Translations under genes and position numbers: made by a program | Shown: piece by piece, positions 35,064 through 44,498 of the stretch | Position numbering within the stretch: position 1 is the first letter of the stretch | How the letters are laid out: the number at the start of each line of letters is the position of its first letter | Notes under the pieces: generated by a model | Told to the model about the DNA's origin: nothing | The model's database searches: none | What the model saw: the letters and a program-made list of their open reading frames with translations, nothing else | NCBI RefSeq assembly: GCF_022271435.1 | Contig: NZ_JAFIQY010000018.1 | Location: 89,509 to 153,508 of the forward strand | Origin: Streptomyces monomycini | GTDB lineage: Bacteria > Actinomycetota > Actinomycetes > Streptomycetales > Streptomycetaceae | Direction: 5' to 3' | DNA length: 64,000 nt

Positions 35064-35136
35064 CTTGAGTGGAACAGACTCAAGCGTGCAGCACCATCGC
35101 CAGCCTGTCAATTGACCTGAGCCGGGCCCGCTCAAC
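35064..35136 (-). promoter_or_regulatory. dnaK promoter region with two HAIR repeats
   Basis: CTTGAGT-GGAACAG-ACTCAAG (35064-35084) is a perfect HAIR. CCTGAGC-CGGGCCC-GCTCAAC (35116-35136) is a degenerate second one. Their spacing is about 30 bases, which should let HspR bind cooperatively across the promoter. Confidence 0.85.
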
Positions 35137-35276
35137 TTTTATGTCGGGCTTACCGTCACTCCCTCTTCGGAGGACGCCGCTCGGGGCGGGAAGGGTTGCC
35201 TGCGCGACACAGATCACCGGCCGGGCGGCTTCATGGCGCTCGGGATACTGGGTAACCTCAGCGCAGACCCGAAAAG

Positions 35277-35290
35277 TTACTGCTTAGTAA
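35277..35290. promoter_or_regulatory. Palindrome upstream of the Fe-S oxidoreductase
   Basis: TTACT-GCTT-AGTAA is a perfect 5-4-5 palindrome, about 105 bases before the start of the EtfD-like gene. From memory it resembles operators of TetR-type fatty-acid-catabolism regulators in actinomycetes. The regulator is not in this window. Confidence 0.4.
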
Positions 35291-35395
35291 TCGCTGTAGT
35301 CCTTGTACCGCGGACTCCGCGTACCCCTCGTACGTACGCGCAGCCCCTCAAGTATTCCCCGTAACCCCCGCACTCGCAGGCCCGAGGAGCCACCC

Positions 35396-37663
35396 ATGCA
35401 ACTCGCCGCGATCATCGTGTCGCTGGTCCTAATCGCGGTCGGCGTAGCACTGTTCGGCCGTGCCATCCTGCAGATCGTCCGCCAGCTGCGGCTCGGCCAG
35501 CCCGTACCGGCCGGCACCCGGACCGACGACCCTACGCGCCGCACGGTCACGGTGGTCAAGGAGTTCCTCGGCCACACCCGGATGAACCGCTGGGGCGTCG
35601 TGGGCGTGGCGCACTGGTTCGTGGCGGTGGGCTTCTTCTCGCTGCTGCTGACGATCGTCAACGCGATCGGCCAGCTCTTCAAGGCCGACTGGCTGCTGCC
35701 CGTCGTCGGCGAGTGGATGCCGTACAACGTCTTCGTCGAGTTCATCGGCACGATGACGGTGCTCGGCATCCTGGCCCTGATCGTCATCCGGCAGCTGAGC
35801 AAGCCGGGCAAGCCGGGCCGCAAGTCCCGCTTCGCGGGCTCCAACTTCGGCCAGGCGTACTTCGTCGAGGCCGTCATCCTCATCGTCGGCGTCTGCATCT
35901 TCATGCTGCACGCGCTGGAGGGCGCCCAGCACCACGTGGACGGCTACGAGGCGTCGTTCTTCATCTCGTACCCGGTCGTCTCGTGGCTGGAGGGCATGGA
36001 CGTCGCGACGCTCCAGAACCTCACCTACTTCTTCGCCGGCCTGAAGATCGCCACGTCCTTCATCTGGATGATCACGGTCGCGCTGAAGACCGACATGGGT
36101 GTGGCCTGGCACCGCTTCCTCGCCTTCCCGAACATCTGGTTCAAGCGCGAGGCCGACGGCGACGTCGCGCTCGGCGCGCTCCAGCCCATGACCAGCGCGG
36201 GCAAGCCGATCGACTTCGAGGACCCGGGCGAGGACGACCAGTTCGGCGTCTCCCAGGTCGAGCACTTCTCCTGGAAGGGCCTGCTCGACTTCTCCACCTG
36301 CACCGAGTGCGGCCGCTGCCAGTCGCAGTGCCCCGCCTGGAACACCGGCAAGCCGCTGTCGCCGAAGCTGATGATCATGGCACTGCGGGATCATGCGCAC
36401 GCCAAGGCCCCGTACCTGCTCGCCGGCGGCGGCAAGGACGAGGAGGGCGCCGAGAAGGCGACCGCCGCCCAGCTCAAGGACGTCCCGGCGGCGGCACTGG
36501 CCGAGGCCGAGCGCCCGCTGATCGGCACCCTCGAAGAGAACGGCGTCATCGACCCGGACGTCCTGTGGTCCTGCACCACCTGCGGCGCCTGCGTCGAGCA
36601 GTGCCCGGTCGACATCGAGCACATCGACCACATCGTCGACATGCGCCGCTACCAGGTCATGATCGAGTCGAGCTTCCCCAGCGAGGCCGGCACGATGCTG
36701 AAGAACCTGGAGAAGAAGGGCAACCCCTGGGGCCTCGCCAAGAAGCAGCGCCTGGCGTGGACCAAGGAGGTCGACTTCGAGGTCCCGGTCGTCGGCAAGG
36801 ACGTCGAGGACCTCACCGAGGTCGAGTACCTGTACTGGGTCGGCTGCGCGGGCGCCCTGGAGGACCGCGCCAAGAAGACCACCAAGGCGTTCGCCGAGCT
36901 GCTGCACATCGCGGGCGTGAAGTTCGCGATCATGGGCGGCGACGAGAAGTGCACCGGTGACTCGCCGCGCCGCCTGGGCAACGAGTTCCTGTTCCAGCAG
37001 CTGGGCGCGGAGAACGTCGCCTCGCTCAACGCGGCCTTCGGCGAGGACGACGAGGACCCGGCGACGAAGAAGCCGAAGTCCGCGAAGAAGATCGTCGCGA
37101 CCTGCCCGCACTGCTTCAACACGATCGCGAACGAGTACCCCCAGCTGGGCGGCGAATTCGAGGTCATCCACCACACCCAGCTGCTCCAGCACCTGATCGA
37201 CGAGGGCAAACTGGTCCCCGTCACTCCGGTCGAGGGTCTGATCACCTACCACGACCCCTGCTACCTGGGCCGCCACAACAAGGTCTACACACCGCCGCGC
37301 GAGATCATCGCCAAGGTGCCGGGCCTGCGCAACGAGGAGATGCACCGCCACAAGGAGCGCGGCTTCTGCTGCGGTGCGGGTGGTGCGCGCATGTGGATGG
37401 AGGAGCGGATCGGCAAGCGCATCAACAACGAGCGTGTCGACGAGGCGCTGTCCCTCAACCCGGACATCGTCTCCACCGCCTGCCCGTTCTGCCTGGTCAT
37501 GCTGACCGACTCCGTCAACGGCAAGAAGAACGACGGCGTGGCGAAGGAGTCCGTGCAGGTGGTCGATGTGGCGCAGCTGCTGCTGGACTCCGTCAAGACC
37601 CCGGGCGACCCGGCGGGTGAGGACGCGGTGTCGGACGCGGCTGAGCCGGAGCCGGTGAAGTAG
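35396..37663 (+). CDS. EtfD-like membrane iron-sulfur oxidoreductase
   Basis: A 755-residue protein likely linking electron-transfer flavoprotein (from acyl-CoA oxidation) to the quinone pool. N-terminal membrane helices cover about residues 1-240, with several His residues that could bind heme. Then come two ferredoxin-type clusters, CTECGRCQSQCP and CTTCGACVEQCP, and two CCG cysteine-rich domains (VGCAGALEDRA..., CPHCFNTIANEYP, YHDPCYLGRH, GFCCGAGGARMW). This architecture matches the mycobacterial Rv0338c (EtfD) type rather than true heterodisulfide reductase. ATG 35396 follows GAGGAG. Downstream is a terminator. Confidence 0.85.
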   Translation: MQLAAIIVSLVLIAVGVALFGRAILQIVRQLRLGQPVPAGTRTDDPTRRTVTVVKEFLGHTRMNRWGVVGVAHWFVAVGFFSLLLTIVNAIGQLFKADWLLPVVGEWMPYNVFVEFIGTMTVLGILALIVIRQLSKPGKPGRKSRFAGSNFGQAYFVEAVILIVGVCIFMLHALEGAQHHVDGYEASFFISYPVVSWLEGMDVATLQNLTYFFAGLKIATSFIWMITVALKTDMGVAWHRFLAFPNIWFKREADGDVALGALQPMTSAGKPIDFEDPGEDDQFGVSQVEHFSWKGLLDFSTCTECGRCQSQCPAWNTGKPLSPKLMIMALRDHAHAKAPYLLAGGGKDEEGAEKATAAQLKDVPAAALAEAERPLIGTLEENGVIDPDVLWSCTTCGACVEQCPVDIEHIDHIVDMRRYQVMIESSFPSEAGTMLKNLEKKGNPWGLAKKQRLAWTKEVDFEVPVVGKDVEDLTEVEYLYWVGCAGALEDRAKKTTKAFAELLHIAGVKFAIMGGDEKCTGDSPRRLGNEFLFQQLGAENVASLNAAFGEDDEDPATKKPKSAKKIVATCPHCFNTIANEYPQLGGEFEVIHHTQLLQHLIDEGKLVPVTPVEGLITYHDPCYLGRHNKVYTPPREIIAKVPGLRNEEMHRHKERGFCCGAGGARMWMEERIGKRINNERVDEALSLNPDIVSTACPFCLVMLTDSVNGKKNDGVAKESVQVVDVAQLLLDSVKTPGDPAGEDAVSDAAEPEPVK

Positions 37664-37684
37664 CGACCGGTTTTTGCTCGGCCC

Positions 37685-37718
37685 CACGGCCGGTCCCGCT
37701 TCGGCGGGGCCGGCCGTG
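37685..37718 (+). terminator. Terminator of the EtfD-like gene
   Basis: A 15-base stem (37685-37699 with 37704-37718) closed by a stable TTCG tetraloop and followed by a T-rich stretch, just past the stop. Confidence 0.85.
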
Positions 37719-37829
37719 AGTGGTTTTGGCTGACGCGCGGTTCGCATGGGTTTCGTTGTGGGGCGGGGGCACCACCGGGTGCTGAAGTCGCCACGACGCG
37801 GGCAGCCCTCACGACGTACCGTCCCGTAC

Positions 37830-38639
37830 ATGAGATCCGCTTCCGCCGCTCTTGCCACAGCCGCCGCGCTCACCGCACTCGTCACGCTGGCCGGCTGCGG
37901 CGGCGCGTCGCGGGCGGCGGATCCCGCGCAGCCGTCCGCCCGGCCCTTCGAAGGCCTGCCCTTCACCGGGGTGCTGATCGCGGACGGCGAGCACTACTGC
38001 ACCGCGAGCGTCATCGACAGCCCGAAGGGCAACATGCTCGCCACCGCGGCGCACTGCGTGCACTTCCAGGGCGAGGACGCGTCCGAGGGGTACGAGCCCG
38101 GCCCGATCACCGGCGGCATACAGTTCGCGCCACGCTTCTCGGGGGCCGGGGAGGGCACGTTCCCGTACGGCAAGTGGAAGGTCAGCGGAGTCCACGTGCC
38201 CACGGCATGGACCGAGGAGGACGACGACCGCGGCGACTACGCCTTCCTGACCGTCGAGCCGGACGCCCAGGGCCGTTCCGTGCAGGAAGTCGTCGGCGCC
38301 GCCACCCCCGACTGGTCCTCGGGCCCCGACCGCCACGTCACCGTCGTCGGCTACCCCAACGAGTCCTACAACCCCGGGAACCGCCCGATCACCTGCACCA
38401 CGGACACCCGGCGCGACGACGACGAGCCGTACATGCTCCAGATGCGGTGCGGCGGCTTCCACGACGGCACCAGCGGCGGCCCCTGGCTCGCCGACCACCA
38501 TGACGCCCGCCGCCCCGGACGCCTGATCGGCGTCCTGAGCGGCGGCGACACCGACGCCGAGTCGACGGCCGTGCTCTTCGACAAGGGGGCGCGGGAGCTG
38601 TACGAGCAGGTGGCGCGGGGCGCGGCGAAGTCGTCCTGA
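37830..38639 (+). CDS. Lipoprotein serine protease
   Basis: A 269-residue secreted trypsin-like protease. The N-terminus MRSASAALATAAALTALVTLAGC has a lipobox, so the mature protein starts at the Cys and is anchored by lipid. His of ATAAHC, Asp of DYAFLTVE and Ser of GTSGGPW form the catalytic triad. The position and start (ATG 37830) are supported by the signal peptide. The substrate is unknown. Downstream at about 38645-38700 there is a CACCG-type simple repeat without a gene. Confidence 0.9.
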   Translation: MRSASAALATAAALTALVTLAGCGGASRAADPAQPSARPFEGLPFTGVLIADGEHYCTASVIDSPKGNMLATAAHCVHFQGEDASEGYEPGPITGGIQFAPRFSGAGEGTFPYGKWKVSGVHVPTAWTEEDDDRGDYAFLTVEPDAQGRSVQEVVGAATPDWSSGPDRHVTVVGYPNESYNPGNRPITCTTDTRRDDDEPYMLQMRCGGFHDGTSGGPWLADHHDARRPGRLIGVLSGGDTDAESTAVLFDKGARELYEQVARGAAKSS

Positions 38640-38865
38640 CCGGTACGGTCGCACCGCACCGCACCGCATCTCACCACACCACACCGCACCGCATCACGAC
38701 CCGGCCGGTGCGCCGTACACGGAAGGCCCGTACGCGCAAACCCCGTATACGGATATTCCGCCCCGCCATCCGAGCGTGCACCTATTCTTTCCCCCGTGCG
38801 CAGGTGAGGCAGCAGGGACCGGACGGACGGTTCTGTCTGCCCGGGGGGAAAGGGTCGTACTGAAC

Positions 38866-39876
38866 ATGTCTGCGGAGCCGGGGGCCGCCGTCCCGCCGGT
38901 GCCCTCGGTCCTGTCCCTGCGGACGGCGGACCTGGACGAGGCGCGGTGGGCGATCGCCGAGACCTTCTACGCCAGCCGCATCGACCAGCTGTCGCGGGAC
39001 GACGACCTGGGCGCGTGCTTCGACGTCGTGCGGTTCGGGGCGGTCACCGTCGGCGAGGTGGGGTTCGCCGCCGAGCTGCGGCTGCGGTTCGGGGAGTTGG
39101 GCGCGTACCACGTGGACGTACCGCTGAGCGGGTCCATCCAGTGGCGGCAGGGGGCGAGGGAGCCGCGGACCACCACACCGGACCGGGCCGGCGTGTTCCA
39201 GCCGGACGGCGTCACCACCATCGACCGGTGGAGCGGCGGGTGCCGGCTGCTGGCGGTGAAGATCTATACGACGGACCTCGAACAGCATCTCCAGCACCTG
39301 TTGGGCAGGCCCGTCCGCACACCGGTGCGCTTCGCCCCCGACCTCGACGTGTCCCGGGGCCCGGGGCGCGGCTGGGCACGGCTGGTGCGGACCGCCGTAC
39401 GGGACATCCAGGACGCGGGCGAGCTGATGCGCCAGCCGCTGGTCGCGGCGCCCCTGCAAGAGGCGCTGTTGAGCGGCCTGTTGCTGGCCGCCGACCACCC
39501 GCACCGCGAGGAATTGACCCAGCCGTCGGCCCCGGCGGCGCCGTCCTACCGCCCGGCGCCCGTCAAGCGCGCGGTGGACGCCATCCAGGGGCAGCCGGAG
39601 CATCCCTTCGACACCGCCGAGCTGGCCGCCGTCGCACGGGTCAGCGCGCGGTGGCTCCAGGAGGGGTTCCGCCGGCACGTCGGCATGTCGCCGATGGCCT
39701 ATCTGCGCGACGTACGGCTGAGCCGCGTACGGGACGAGCTGCGGCGGGCGGGGCCGGGGGAGCTGAGTGTGGGCGAGGTGGCGTACCGGTGGGGGTTCGT
39801 GCATCTCGGGCGGTTCGCCCGCAGTTACCGGGAGCGGTTCGGGGAGACGCCCTCCCAGACGCTGCACGCGCCGTGA
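38866..39876 (+). CDS. AraC-family regulator
   Basis: A 336-residue transcription factor with an N-terminal AraC_binding-like (cupin-type) ligand domain and two helix-turn-helices at the C-terminus. The second half has FDTAELAAVARVSARWLQEGFRRHVGMSPMAYLRDVRL and VGEVAYRWGFVHLGRFARSYRERFGETPSQ. ATG 38866 is preferred because the coding character begins there, with GGGGGGAAAGGG upstream. Neighbours give no clue to its target. Bases 39877-40443 beyond it hold no gene that I can support. Confidence 0.92.
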   Translation: MSAEPGAAVPPVPSVLSLRTADLDEARWAIAETFYASRIDQLSRDDDLGACFDVVRFGAVTVGEVGFAAELRLRFGELGAYHVDVPLSGSIQWRQGAREPRTTTPDRAGVFQPDGVTTIDRWSGGCRLLAVKIYTTDLEQHLQHLLGRPVRTPVRFAPDLDVSRGPGRGWARLVRTAVRDIQDAGELMRQPLVAAPLQEALLSGLLLAADHPHREELTQPSAPAAPSYRPAPVKRAVDAIQGQPEHPFDTAELAAVARVSARWLQEGFRRHVGMSPMAYLRDVRLSRVRDELRRAGPGELSVGEVAYRWGFVHLGRFARSYRERFGETPSQTLHAP

Positions 39877-40175
39877 AGCGGGCGGCCGGCGGGTGGCCGA
39901 CTGGGTGGCCGACCGAGCAGCTGACTGAGTGACGTACCGGGCGCGACCTGTACGCGTCCTTCCCCCCCCCCGCGACGAACACGCAGCGTGATCCGGATAC
40001 CGGCTGCGCAGAATGGATCATGCTCCTGCCTCCGCACCGCTACGGTCTGGAGTGCCAGGGCCGAGTCGGCGACACCGATGCGTTTGTCCGTCAGTGCACA
40101 CCGACGGTGGCATTCACCGGTGGCCGACCCCTGGGTGCCGGCCGGTATCCCCCCGTAACCGCAGCCGGACCCCCA

Positions 40176-40216
40176 CCCATGAGGCGTCGGACCGCGACGG
40201 TCCGGCGCCTCATGGG
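40176..40216. other. Strong hairpin in a gene-free stretch
   Basis: Arms at 40176-40194 and 40198-40216 pair over 19 bases with one G-T mismatch and a three-base loop. It lies in the 567-base gap between the AraC gene and the Yip1 gene, 300 bases after the AraC stop, so it may be a distal terminator. A ten-base C run sits at about 39962. Confidence 0.45.
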
Positions 40217-40443
40217 CTGGTGGGGCCACCGCGCCGGGCCCTCCTGCGGGTCGCCCTCCGGACCGTTCCCACCCTCCTTCCCCCCTCCCTGACCTCCCCC
40301 GCATCCTCCGTCTCCCCCGCCCCCTCCGTGTCCCCTCGGGGATCCGCCACCGCTCCCCTAGGGGATGTCACAGGTCGGCAGCAAAGCCGCCCCCGGCCCC
40401 CGGGCCCGGCCACGCGGCCTCCGAGACCAGGTACGTTCGATGC

Positions 40444-41490
40444 GTGGCTGGATTCAGGATGGGTCGCGGACGGGACGCCCGCTCCGCGCAACAGGGGCAG
40501 CAGCAGGGGCAGCAGGCTCCGTACGGGCAGCAGGGACAGCCGTACGGGCAGCAGCCCCCGTCTCCGCACGGGCAGTGGCAGCAGCAAGCGCACCGGCCGC
40601 CGCAGCCCCCGCAGCCGTACGGCGGACCGCATCCCGCAGGCCCGCACGGCGGTGACCGGCACGGCGAGCCCGAGTACTTCGGTGACGGCGGCTACCAGCC
40701 GCAGCAGCAGTCCTACGCCCCGTACGCCAACGACAACAGCCCGGGCCACACGCAGCAGTTCAGCGTCGGCGAGGCCCCGGACGCGTACGGTCCGCCCGGC
40801 GGGCCGTCGAACGGCCGGTACGACAACGGCGGGTACGCACCTGGCGGCCCAGGCGGCCCCAACGGCCCCAACGGCGGCCCGTACGGCGACGACGGGTACG
40901 GCGACGGCGGTACCTACCGCGCGGGCCAGACCTCGGCCCCGCCGGCCGGCCCCCGGCTGCCCTGGAAGCATCTGCTGACCGGCCTGGTCACCCGCCCGAA
41001 CCCGACGTTCTGGCAGATGCGCGACCACCCGGTGTGGGGCCCGGCCCTGATCGTCACCTTCGTCTACGGCCTGCTCGCGGTCTTCGGCTTCGACAAGGCC
41101 CGCGAGGACGTGCTGAACGCCACGCTCTCCAACAGCATCCCCTGGGTGCTGATCACCGCCGTGATGTTCGTCATCGGCGGTCTGATCCTCGGGGCGGTCA
41201 CCCACACCCTCGCCCGCCAGCTCGGCGGCGACGGTGCCTGGCAGCCGACCGTCGGCCTGTCCATGCTGATCATGTCGGTCACGGACGCGCCACGGCTGCT
41301 CCTCGCGATGTTCCTGGGCGGCGACAGCACGCTGGTGCAGGTGGTGGGCTGGGCCACCTGGCTGGCCGCGGGCGCGCTCTTCACCTCGATGGTGAGCAAG
41401 TCGCACGACCTGCCGTGGCCCAAGGCGCTGGGCGCCTCCGCGATCCAGCTGGTCGCGCTGCTGGCCCTGGTAAAGCTGGGAACGCTCTGA
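40444..41490 (+). CDS. Yip1-domain membrane protein
   Basis: A 348-residue protein with a long N-terminal Gln/Pro/Gly-rich disordered region (about residues 15-165), with QQGQQQGQQAPYGQQGQPYG-type repeats. A Yip1-type membrane domain of five helices follows (WKHLLTGLVTRPNPTFWQMRDHP, VWGPALIVTFVYGLLAVFG). The family is implicated in membrane trafficking in eukaryotes; in bacteria its role is unknown. The start is GTG 40444, with an in-frame ATG at 40459 as an alternative. A terminator lies beyond the stop. Confidence 0.85.
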   Translation: MAGFRMGRGRDARSAQQGQQQGQQAPYGQQGQPYGQQPPSPHGQWQQQAHRPPQPPQPYGGPHPAGPHGGDRHGEPEYFGDGGYQPQQQSYAPYANDNSPGHTQQFSVGEAPDAYGPPGGPSNGRYDNGGYAPGGPGGPNGPNGGPYGDDGYGDGGTYRAGQTSAPPAGPRLPWKHLLTGLVTRPNPTFWQMRDHPVWGPALIVTFVYGLLAVFGFDKAREDVLNATLSNSIPWVLITAVMFVIGGLILGAVTHTLARQLGGDGAWQPTVGLSMLIMSVTDAPRLLLAMFLGGDSTLVQVVGWATWLAAGALFTSMVSKSHDLPWPKALGASAIQLVALLALVKLGTL

Positions 41491-41547
41491 CCGCACGCCC
41501 CTTTCGACCGCACGCCCCTTTTGACCGTACGCCCTGCCGTGCCCGCC

Positions 41548-41577
41548 AGGCCCCGCTCCGCACCCGGAGCGGGGCCT
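41548..41577. terminator. Bidirectional terminator
   Basis: A 13-base perfect stem (41548-41560 with 41565-41577) with a CACC loop lies between the convergent Yip1 and hydrolase genes. Confidence 0.85.
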
Positions 41578-41592
41578 TCCGCATGTGGCGCG

Positions 41593-43125
41593 CTACACGA
41601 ACCGCTGCGCCGCCGACCCGTCGCACTTCTGGAGCCGTACCGCGTCCTTGGCCGAGCCCAGCGTCAGGCACAGCCCCGGCGCGGCCGCCGGCCGGACCGA
41701 CCCGCTCGCGGCGTCCTTGGTGAACTGCTGGTTGGCCGCGCCCGAGCAGTTCCACAGCACCAGACCGGCCCCGGCCTCGTACTTCGCGCCCGGTACGTCC
41801 AGGCAGCGGTCCTGTGTCAGCCCCACATGCAGGGAGCGGCGCTGGGTGTCGTGCCACCAGTCCTGGTTCCGCTGCCCGTTGCAGTCCCAGCCCAGCACCG
41901 CCGTACCGTTACTGCTGCTCGCGCCCTTGGCGTCCACACAGCTGCCGGTGGCGGCGTTCTTCAGCGGCTTGTACTCGTCGTCCCAGGCCAGCGGGTACAG
42001 CTGCGGCTGCCCGGTGCTGGCGGGGTCGGCGCAGGACGCCTCGCGCCGGTCCGACGCGTACAGCTGCGTGAGGCAGGAGGCGAAGGCGGCGTGGCCGCGC
42101 GCGTTCGGGTGGAAGGACTGCCGTACGGAGTTGGCGTTCGGCGGGAAGGGGTTCGCCAGGTCCACGTACAGGCCGCGGGCCCAGGTGTCCTCCATGCAGA
42201 CCTCGTGCCCGTGGAAGAGCCGCGAGTTGTCGAGGTACGTCGCGCCGGTGTCGGCCGCGACCTTCCGCATCCCCTTCTCGAAGGCCGGTACGGCCGTGTT
42301 GCGGCCCCACGCCGAGTCGGAGGTGTAGCCCGTGCACCCGCCCGGCAGTTTGCCCGGGAACTTCGGGTTGTCCTCGATGTCCGGGCCGATGGGACTCGGG
42401 TAACCCATCACGACCAGCTTGTAGTCGCCGTCCGCGTACCCCGCGTCGCGCATCACGGTCCGCAGGTCGCGCACGCTCTTCTCGACCTTGGGGACCAGCG
42501 CGTCGACCCGGCCCTGCCACCCCGGCTGGTACTTCGGCTCGCACGGCCCCTGGAGGGTGAACCAGCGGGTGACGCAGTCCGTCATCACCGGCCCGAACTG
42601 GAGGTCGTCGTTGGCCCCGGCGACCAGCAGCACCATCTTCAGCCGGGTGTTCCTGGCCTTGATCGCCAGGCTGTCGCTCTGCACCAGCTCGTCGGCGTAC
42701 TGCTTCGTACCGCCGATGTTGATGTTCCCCGTGTACGCCCCGGAGCAGGCGACGTTGTACGTCACGTCCGTCGCTATCCCGGTCCGGTGGACGGCCGCGT
42801 CGGGCGAACGGTGGCACCAGTTGTCCGGCCCGTTCGTCCCGGGCTCGTACGTCCCCACCCCCTCCCCCGATATCTCACTGTCCCCCAGCGAGATCAGGGA
42901 CGACTTCCGCTCGGCGACCGGCCGCTCGGCCGCGTCCCCGTACAGCTTGACGGCCTCGGCCGCCCGGATCTTCTCCAGTTCGGGCGGCAGCGGCTTGGCC
43001 GCCGCGGAGCCGGCCGGGGCGGCCACCGCCGTACCGGCGCCCACCCCCGCGACTCCGCCCGCTCCGCCGAACCCCACCGCCAACGCCGCTGCGGCGGCCA
43101 TCAGCCGCCCCGCTCTCACACGCAC
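41593..43125 (-). CDS. Secreted SGNH hydrolase with a ricin-type lectin domain
   Basis: A 510-residue exported esterase or lipase. The signal peptide lies in residues 1-36 (AVAAPAGSAAA). The SGNH hydrolase domain has block I SLGDSEISGEG with the nucleophile Ser, VAGANDDLQFG (block III Asn) and SFHPNARGHAAFA with the catalytic Asp-x-x-His replaced by SFHPN. The C-terminus (about residues 385-510) is a ricin B-type trefoil with QNQDWW and QQF repeats, likely binding a polysaccharide. The start is GTG 43125. No neighbours share the pathway. Confidence 0.9.
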   Translation of the reverse strand: MRVRAGRLMAAAAALAVGFGGAGGVAGVGAGTAVAAPAGSAAAKPLPPELEKIRAAEAVKLYGDAAERPVAERKSSLISLGDSEISGEGVGTYEPGTNGPDNWCHRSPDAAVHRTGIATDVTYNVACSGAYTGNINIGGTKQYADELVQSDSLAIKARNTRLKMVLLVAGANDDLQFGPVMTDCVTRWFTLQGPCEPKYQPGWQGRVDALVPKVEKSVRDLRTVMRDAGYADGDYKLVVMGYPSPIGPDIEDNPKFPGKLPGGCTGYTSDSAWGRNTAVPAFEKGMRKVAADTGATYLDNSRLFHGHEVCMEDTWARGLYVDLANPFPPNANSVRQSFHPNARGHAAFASCLTQLYASDRREASCADPASTGQPQLYPLAWDDEYKPLKNAATGSCVDAKGASSSNGTAVLGWDCNGQRNQDWWHDTQRRSLHVGLTQDRCLDVPGAKYEAGAGLVLWNCSGAANQQFTKDAASGSVRPAAAPGLCLTLGSAKDAVRLQKCDGSAAQRFV

Positions 43126-43307
43126 CCCTGGGCCTCCCCGGCTTCCGGTCTGCTGTCTCCGCCGGTTTCTACTCGTAGGTAGTCAACGGTGGAACAGCCG
43201 GAACAGGATTGGCCCGAATTCACAGCCCGCGCTCTAAACAACAAGAAGCGCACCGGGCCCGTCACCGCCCGATGCGCTTCCCCGCGCCGCTACGTCTCCG
43301 ACAGCCC

Positions 43308-43805
43308 TCAGGCGTCGAGGACCTGCCCCTCGCGCCGCACCACCGGCGGCTCGACGCTCCACGGGAAGTTGATCCACTCGTCCGTGCGCTTCCACACGTA
43401 CTCGCACTTCACCAGCGAGTGCGACTTCTCATAGATCACCGCGCTGCGGACCTCGGCCACCGTCCCCAGGCAGAAGTCGTGCACCAGCTTCAGCGTCTTG
43501 CCGGTGTCGGCCACGTCGTCCGCGATCAGCACCTTCTTGTCCGAGAAGTCGATCGCGTTCGGTACGGGCGCCAGCATGACCGGCATCTCCAGGGTCGTAC
43601 CGACGCCCGTGTAGAACTCCACGTTCACCAGGTGGATGTTCTTGCAGTCCAGCGCGTACGCCAGGCCGCCGGCCACGAAGACGCCGCCGCGCGCGATCGA
43701 CAGCACGATGTCGGGCTCGTACCCGTCGTCGGCGATCGTCTGCGCCAGCTCACGGATCGCGCCGCCGAAGCGCTCGTACGTCAGGTTCTCCCGCACACCA
43801 CTCAC
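43308..43805 (-). CDS. Phosphoribosyltransferase family protein
   Basis: A 165-residue type I phosphoribosyltransferase. The PRPP-binding signature VLIADDVADTGKTL is at about residue 93, with GYEPDIVLSIARGGVFVAGGLA upstream. It resembles xanthine/guanine-type enzymes, so it may salvage a purine base or act as a regulator; substrate residues are not decisive. GTG 43805 is the start. It ends 16 bases upstream of dcd's coding end and both run on the minus strand. Confidence 0.88.
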   Translation of the reverse strand: MSGVRENLTYERFGGAIRELAQTIADDGYEPDIVLSIARGGVFVAGGLAYALDCKNIHLVNVEFYTGVGTTLEMPVMLAPVPNAIDFSDKKVLIADDVADTGKTLKLVHDFCLGTVAEVRSAVIYEKSHSLVKCEYVWKRTDEWINFPWSVEPPVVRREGQVLDA

Positions 43806-43821
43806 TGGTTCTCTCGCACTC

Positions 43822-44397
43822 TCAGACCTGGGTCCGGTGAAAATTCTGGAACGACCGCGAGGGCGTCGGCCCCCGCTGGCCCTGGTACCGCGAGCCGTAC
43901 TTGGCGGAGCCGTACGGGTGCTCGGCGGCCGACGTCAGCCGGAACATGCACAGCTGGCCGATCTTCATGCCGGGCCACAGCTTGATCGGCAGCGTCGCGA
44001 CATTGCTCAGCTCCAGCGTGACATGTCCGCTGAAGCCCGGGTCGATGAAGCCGGCCGTCGAGTGCGTCAGCAGCCCCAGCCGCCCCAGCGAGCTCTTCCC
44101 CTCCAGCCGCGAAGCGAGATCGTCGGGCAGCGTGATGACCTCGTACGTCGACGCCAGCACGAACTCGCCGGGGTGCAGGATGAACGCCTCGTCCCCCTCC
44201 GGCACCACCTCGCGCGTCAGGTCCTGCTGCTCCACGGCGGGGTCGATGTGCGGGTACCGGTGGTTCTCGAACACCCGGAAGTACCGGTCGAGGCGCACAT
44301 CGATACTCGACGGCTGCACCATCGACTCGTCATAGGGATCGATGCGGACCCGGCCCGCGTCGATCTCGGTCCGGATGTCCTTGTCTGAGAGAAGCAC
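43822..44397 (-). CDS. dcd: dCTP deaminase
   Basis: Converts dCTP to dUTP for dTTP synthesis. The 191-residue protein starts at GTG 44397 with LLSDKDIRTEID, carries the SSLGRLGLLTHSTAGFIDPGF motif with the catalytic Glu upstream, and ends with QGQRGPTPSRSFQNF. It precedes the phosphoribosyltransferase gene in the same direction with a 16-base gap, so they are probably co-transcribed. Confidence 0.96.
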   Translation of the reverse strand: MLLSDKDIRTEIDAGRVRIDPYDESMVQPSSIDVRLDRYFRVFENHRYPHIDPAVEQQDLTREVVPEGDEAFILHPGEFVLASTYEVITLPDDLASRLEGKSSLGRLGLLTHSTAGFIDPGFSGHVTLELSNVATLPIKLWPGMKIGQLCMFRLTSAAEHPYGSAKYGSRYQGQRGPTPSRSFQNFHRTQV

Positions 44398-44498
44398 GCA
44401 TCGAGGATACGCGCCCGCCCCCACCCTCCCCGCACACCACCGCCCGGCCCGGCCCCGGCCCGCCGCACGACAAGGGTCCGCCCCGCCCCTCCGTACGA

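Noticed and set aside
38640..38700. CACCG-type simple repeat after the protease gene
   Set aside because: Low-complexity drift without stem or gene; not listed as a functional repeat.
40020..40292. A 90-residue plus-strand frame before the Yip1 gene
   Set aside because: No ribosome site, Pro/Arg-rich composition, and a 19-base hairpin runs through it.
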